Shown: positions 4,871 to 6,369 of the stretch, piece after piece | Position numbering within the stretch: the first letter of the stretch is position 1 | Layout: every line of letters starts with the position of its first letter | From: Thermodesulfovibrio sp. | Lineage (GTDB): Bacteria > Nitrospirota > Thermodesulfovibrionia > Thermodesulfovibrionales > Thermodesulfovibrionaceae | Assembly: GCA_026415995.1 (NCBI GenBank) | Contig: JAOAGB010000101.1 | Span: forward strand, 1 to 6,369 | Direction of reading: 5' to 3' | Length of the DNA: 6,369 nucleotides | Notes under the pieces: model-generated | What the model was told of the DNA's origin: nothing | What the model saw: only the letters and a program-made list of their open reading frames with translations | Databases searched by the model: none | Program-made: the position numbers and the translations under genes

Positions 4871-4873
4871 TTT

Positions 4874-5116
4874 TTATCTCTCCGGGATAGGCAACTCGCT
4901 AACGTGTTTACCTTTCAATTCTTCCGGCCAAACAACTATACCCTCAATGACCTGCATAACTGTGTCCTCTTCTTTTATATCAGTAATTCTTACCTCGTAC
5001 TGCAGCAATCCATTAAGTTTACAGTACCCTATTACTCCTGGTACACCGTTTAATGTCACTCCTGGAGTGTGGTAACCATTTTTATCAAAACAAAATCCTC
5101 TATATGTATTATCCAT
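4874..5116 (-). CDS. Unrecognised 80-residue protein
   Basis: AGGGG lies about 6 nt before the ATG, a moderate ribosome site. The sequence is strand-rich: YRGFCFDKNGYHTPGV, GVIGYCKLNGLLQYEVRITD, then TVMQVIEGIVVWPEEL. It ends in a polar tail (GKHVSELPIPER). The two isolated cysteines are not arranged for zinc. The regular strands suggest a small beta-sandwich or barrel, but no family is recognised. It sits between the membrane-protein gene (90 nt upstream) and the gene at 4595-4846, with the recurrent element about 50 nt before its start. Function unknown. Confidence 0.7.
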   Translation of the reverse strand: MDNTYRGFCFDKNGYHTPGVTLNGVPGVIGYCKLNGLLQYEVRITDIKEEDTVMQVIEGIVVWPEELKGKHVSELPIPER

Positions 5117-5166
5117 GCTATACCCCTATTCTATTATGATATCCGGTGAAGCAGTTCCCTGGCCTG

Positions 5167-5179
5167 TCCGATTTCGCAA
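5167..5179 (-). promoter_or_regulatory. Recurrent leader element TTGCRAWAWCGGA, copy B
   Basis: The coding strand reads TTGCGAAATCGGA, 50 nt before the ATG of the gene at 4874-5116 and well away from its ribosome site. It therefore cannot be explained as a Shine-Dalgarno sequence. The first 11 bases on the plus strand match copy D (6229-6239) at 10 of 11 positions. Confidence 0.5.
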
Positions 5180-5206
5180 TCCCTAAATTTTTTAAGTAGT
5201 TGCCTA

Positions 5207-5866
5207 TTATTCAGAAACTATCCACCTACGGGGTTTCTTATGCTCTTTATAATATATATAATCAATAAGACATTCTCTCGCTTTCTCACTTAATTCTTCC
5301 TTTGATTTATTAATAACTTTTAAAATATCAGCTTCTGATGGAAAATCATAAGTATTTTTTTTCTTTAACATATCATTAAACTGTTTATTTATAGATTCAT
5401 CATAGGGTGTGTTCTTACAGTATTCAGCAGTAAACCAATTTAGAAAGTCCCACGTAAGCTGCCTGTGAAATTCATTTAATGACAATTTAATTGATGTATC
5501 TTCTATTGAAAGAGACTTATTAACATTATTTAAATCATCAAGCAGTTCAAATTTACTTTTTAGGGACATACCGCCCCAACGCCCTTCATAGGTTAATATT
5601 TTAAGCGTAATATTTACTAAAGTTGTTGAAATAATTTTCAAGTTATCTACTGTAGCATATGCTTCATCAACAGCTTTTTTCATTTCAGCTTCAAAGCCTG
5701 CACCTTTAAACCGTTGAATCTTATCTAAATTAAAGAAAGTTGCTGAAATAGCTCCTGCAACAATTGCCAATCCCATTTCTGTAGGTTTTGACAACATGCC
5801 AAAAATAAATCCTGGAAAAACTATAATAAGTACAGTTATTAATGGTTTTCCCCATGTCAAATTCAT
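5207..5866 (-). CDS. Two-pass membrane protein with helical soluble domain, unrecognised family
   Basis: I start the gene at ATG 5866, preceded by GGGGGG about 7 nt upstream; an ATG at 5902 in frame has no ribosome site. Two hydrophobic segments, about residues 8-25 (PLITVLIIVFPGFIFGML) and 30-46 (EMGLAIVAGAISATFFN), form a hairpin anchor. Then come FKGAGFEAEM (53-62) and a long helical region to residue 219. The basic ending (YYKEHKKPRRW) suits a cytoplasmic tail. The FKG.GFEAE segment after an anchor recalls uncharacterised bacterial membrane proteins, but this is recollection rather than a match I can verify. It is 45 nt downstream of the winged-helix-like gene and shares part of its leader. 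A sensor or membrane effector is possible; there is no enzymatic motif. Confidence 0.8.
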   Translation of the reverse strand: MNLTWGKPLITVLIIVFPGFIFGMLSKPTEMGLAIVAGAISATFFNLDKIQRFKGAGFEAEMKKAVDEAYATVDNLKIISTTLVNITLKILTYEGRWGGMSLKSKFELLDDLNNVNKSLSIEDTSIKLSLNEFHRQLTWDFLNWFTAEYCKNTPYDESINKQFNDMLKKKNTYDFPSEADILKVINKSKEELSEKARECLIDYIYYKEHKKPRRWIVSE

Positions 5867-5889
5867 ATAAAATCCCCCCTGTATAATAG

Positions 5890-5902
5890 TCCGTTTTTGC
5901 AA
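5890..5902 (-). promoter_or_regulatory. Recurrent leader element TTGCRAWAWCGGA, copy C
   Basis: The coding strand reads TTGCAAAAACGGA in the 45-nt gap before the membrane-protein gene, 23 nt before its ATG. It is part of a 22-nt block (5879-5900) that matches 6218-6239 at 19 of 22 positions and continues to TACAG just before the ribosome site. Confidence 0.55.
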
Positions 5903-5911
5903 ATATCTGAG

Positions 5912-6187
5912 TTATTTCCATTTTTCAGGATTAAGTAAATATTTTTCTTCCTCTCCGGCTTTTATGGAAAAAGGTATTCCTTTTTGAGAAAAATACAATT
6001 CATCAAATGTAGAAATAATAAACTTCTTTTCATGTAGATTTTTTATACATATCTTAATAATATTCTCCTGAGCGTTGCCACTATTAAGAATTGAATTTAC
6101 TTTCTTTATTAAAAAAAATTCTGTTGCACACTGTAATTCCTTTAAAGCTTGAATAATTGTAAGCTCAATTTTTGTTTGGTCAAACAT
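5912..6187 (-). CDS. Small probable winged-helix protein (91 residues)
   Basis: The start is clear, with GAGGGG 7 nt before the ATG. The pattern fits a winged helix-turn-helix: helix one about 5-18 (TKIELTIIQALKEL), helix two 22-34, a candidate recognition helix 39-53 (AQENIIKICIKNLHEKK), then a two-strand wing (FIISTFDELYFSQKG, 56-70). 'IK.L.EK.FI.......Y..T..G'-like spacing is typical of such domains in transcription or replication proteins. No specific family is assigned, and the fold call is by eye. It precedes the membrane-protein gene, so the two might act as regulator and target or sensor. Its leader is the most elaborate in the window, holding both repeated blocks. Confidence 0.7.
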   Translation of the reverse strand: MFDQTKIELTIIQALKELQCATEFFLIKKVNSILNSGNAQENIIKICIKNLHEKKFIISTFDELYFSQKGIPFSIKAGEEEKYLLNPEKWK

Positions 6188-6191
6188 TTAT

Positions 6192-6219
6192 GTACCCCTC
6201 TCCCCTGTACTCACAGGCT
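6192..6219 (-). promoter_or_regulatory. Conserved 28-nt leader with CCTGT/ACAGG hairpin, copy 2
   Basis: The same element as at 2906-2933: 24 of 28 positions match without gaps. CCTGT (6204-6208) and ACAGG (6213-6217) enclose ACTC. The GAGGGG ribosome site follows immediately and the ATG begins 7 nt later, so spacing to the start codon matches copy 1 closely. Confidence 0.6.
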
Positions 6220-6228
6220 GTAAAATAC

Positions 6229-6241
6229 TCCGTTTTCGCTA
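6229..6241 (-). promoter_or_regulatory. Recurrent leader element TTGCRAWAWCGGA, copy D
   Basis: The coding strand reads TAGCGAAAACGGA, 41 nt before the ATG of the winged-helix-like gene and just upstream of the 28-nt hairpin leader. It continues into TATTTTACAG, matching the region after copy C. Confidence 0.5.
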
Positions 6242-6248
6242 TCTAAAC

Positions 6249-6265
6249 ATTAATATCCTATTAAT
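6249..6265. repeat. 17-bp AT-rich inverted repeat at the end of the partial gene
   Basis: ATTAATA, TCC, TATTAAT has perfect 7-bp arms and spans the stop codons of the partial gene. An all-A/T stem is too weak for a good terminator. It may be an operator for the following gene, or chance in AT-rich DNA. Confidence 0.3.
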
Positions 6266-6369
6266 AAAAAAACATAAATTGTAAATCAATATCATCATCA
6301 ATATTTTCTGCTAGATAAGTTTTATACAAATATTCTTTATTTCTACAAGAGTAAACTTCTACAAATAAA
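6261..6369 (-). CDS. C-terminal end of a gene cut by the window edge
   Basis: Reading the minus strand from base 6368 gives 35 open codons ending TAA TAG. The peptide starts LFVEVYSCRNKEYLYKTYLA and ends ENIDDDIDLQFMFFY. The balanced composition, tandem stops and 73-nt spacing to the next ATG fit the tail of a real gene in the same direction. The start and family lie outside the window. An open stretch of this length can occur by chance, so confidence is moderate. Confidence 0.5.
   Translation of the reverse strand, partial: LFVEVYSCRNKEYLYKTYLAENIDDDIDLQFMFFY

Noticed and set aside
5730..5921. Minus-strand frame overlapping the start of the membrane-protein gene
   Set aside because: It lies in another frame across two clear membrane segments of a gene with a strong ribosome site.
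5866..6219. CsrA-type sites (ACAGGG near ribosome sites) as the explanation of the leaders
   Set aside because: The ACAGGG similarity is short and G-rich ribosome sites give it easily. The longer shared blocks are not explained by it.
6340..6369. CRISPR repeat resembling a Cas12a-type repeat end near the window edge
   Set aside because: Only a few bases of TTGTAGA-like similarity and no repeated unit; the stretch is open coding frame.

Overview
The window looks like an accessory, phage- or plasmid-like segment from a low-GC Firmicute, probably a clostridial lineage. The evidence is AT-rich DNA, strong AGGAGG-type ribosome binding sites, sigma-A type promoters, and a run of small orphan genes all on the minus strand. 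There is no rRNA, tRNA, transposase, integrase or CRISPR array. Transcription runs from high to low coordinates.

Right-hand block (6369 to 4595). A gene cut by the window edge (6261-6369) is followed by a small probable winged-helix protein (5912-6187), a two-pass membrane protein with a helical soluble domain (5207-5866) and two unrecognised small proteins (4874-5116, 4595-4846). Each of the four complete genes is preceded by a variant of one 13-nt element, TTGCRAWAWCGGA on the coding strand. Two leaders, at 6187 and about 3.3 kb away at 2900, also share a 28-nt block (24/28 identical) with a small hairpin next to the Shine-Dalgarno sequence.

Central block (4519 to 957). A near-consensus promoter (TTGACA, 17 bp, TACAAT) drives an AbrB/MazE-type DNA-binding protein carrying a four-cysteine zinc motif (3820-4458). 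An 11-bp perfect inverted repeat straddles this promoter. Downstream lie unrecognised small genes (3356-3727, 3007-3282, 2607-2900), a small zinc-ribbon gene broken by an in-frame TAA (2268-2450), two cysteine-rich small proteins (2037-2216, 1593-2021), a doubtful small gene (1436-1585) and an unrecognised 143-residue protein (981-1412). An intrinsic terminator at 957-982 closes this block.

Left-hand block (889 to 101). A second promoter has a perfect inverted repeat in its spacer. It drives a 56-residue ribbon-helix-helix protein (651-821) and then a protein with two tandem treble-clef zinc-ribbon units of the DUF4379 type (101-571).

Most of the proteins could not be assigned a function from sequence. 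Two or three regulators with promoter-embedded operators, several zinc-binding small proteins and repeated leaders suggest a regulated cargo or early region of a mobile element. No complete known system was recognised.
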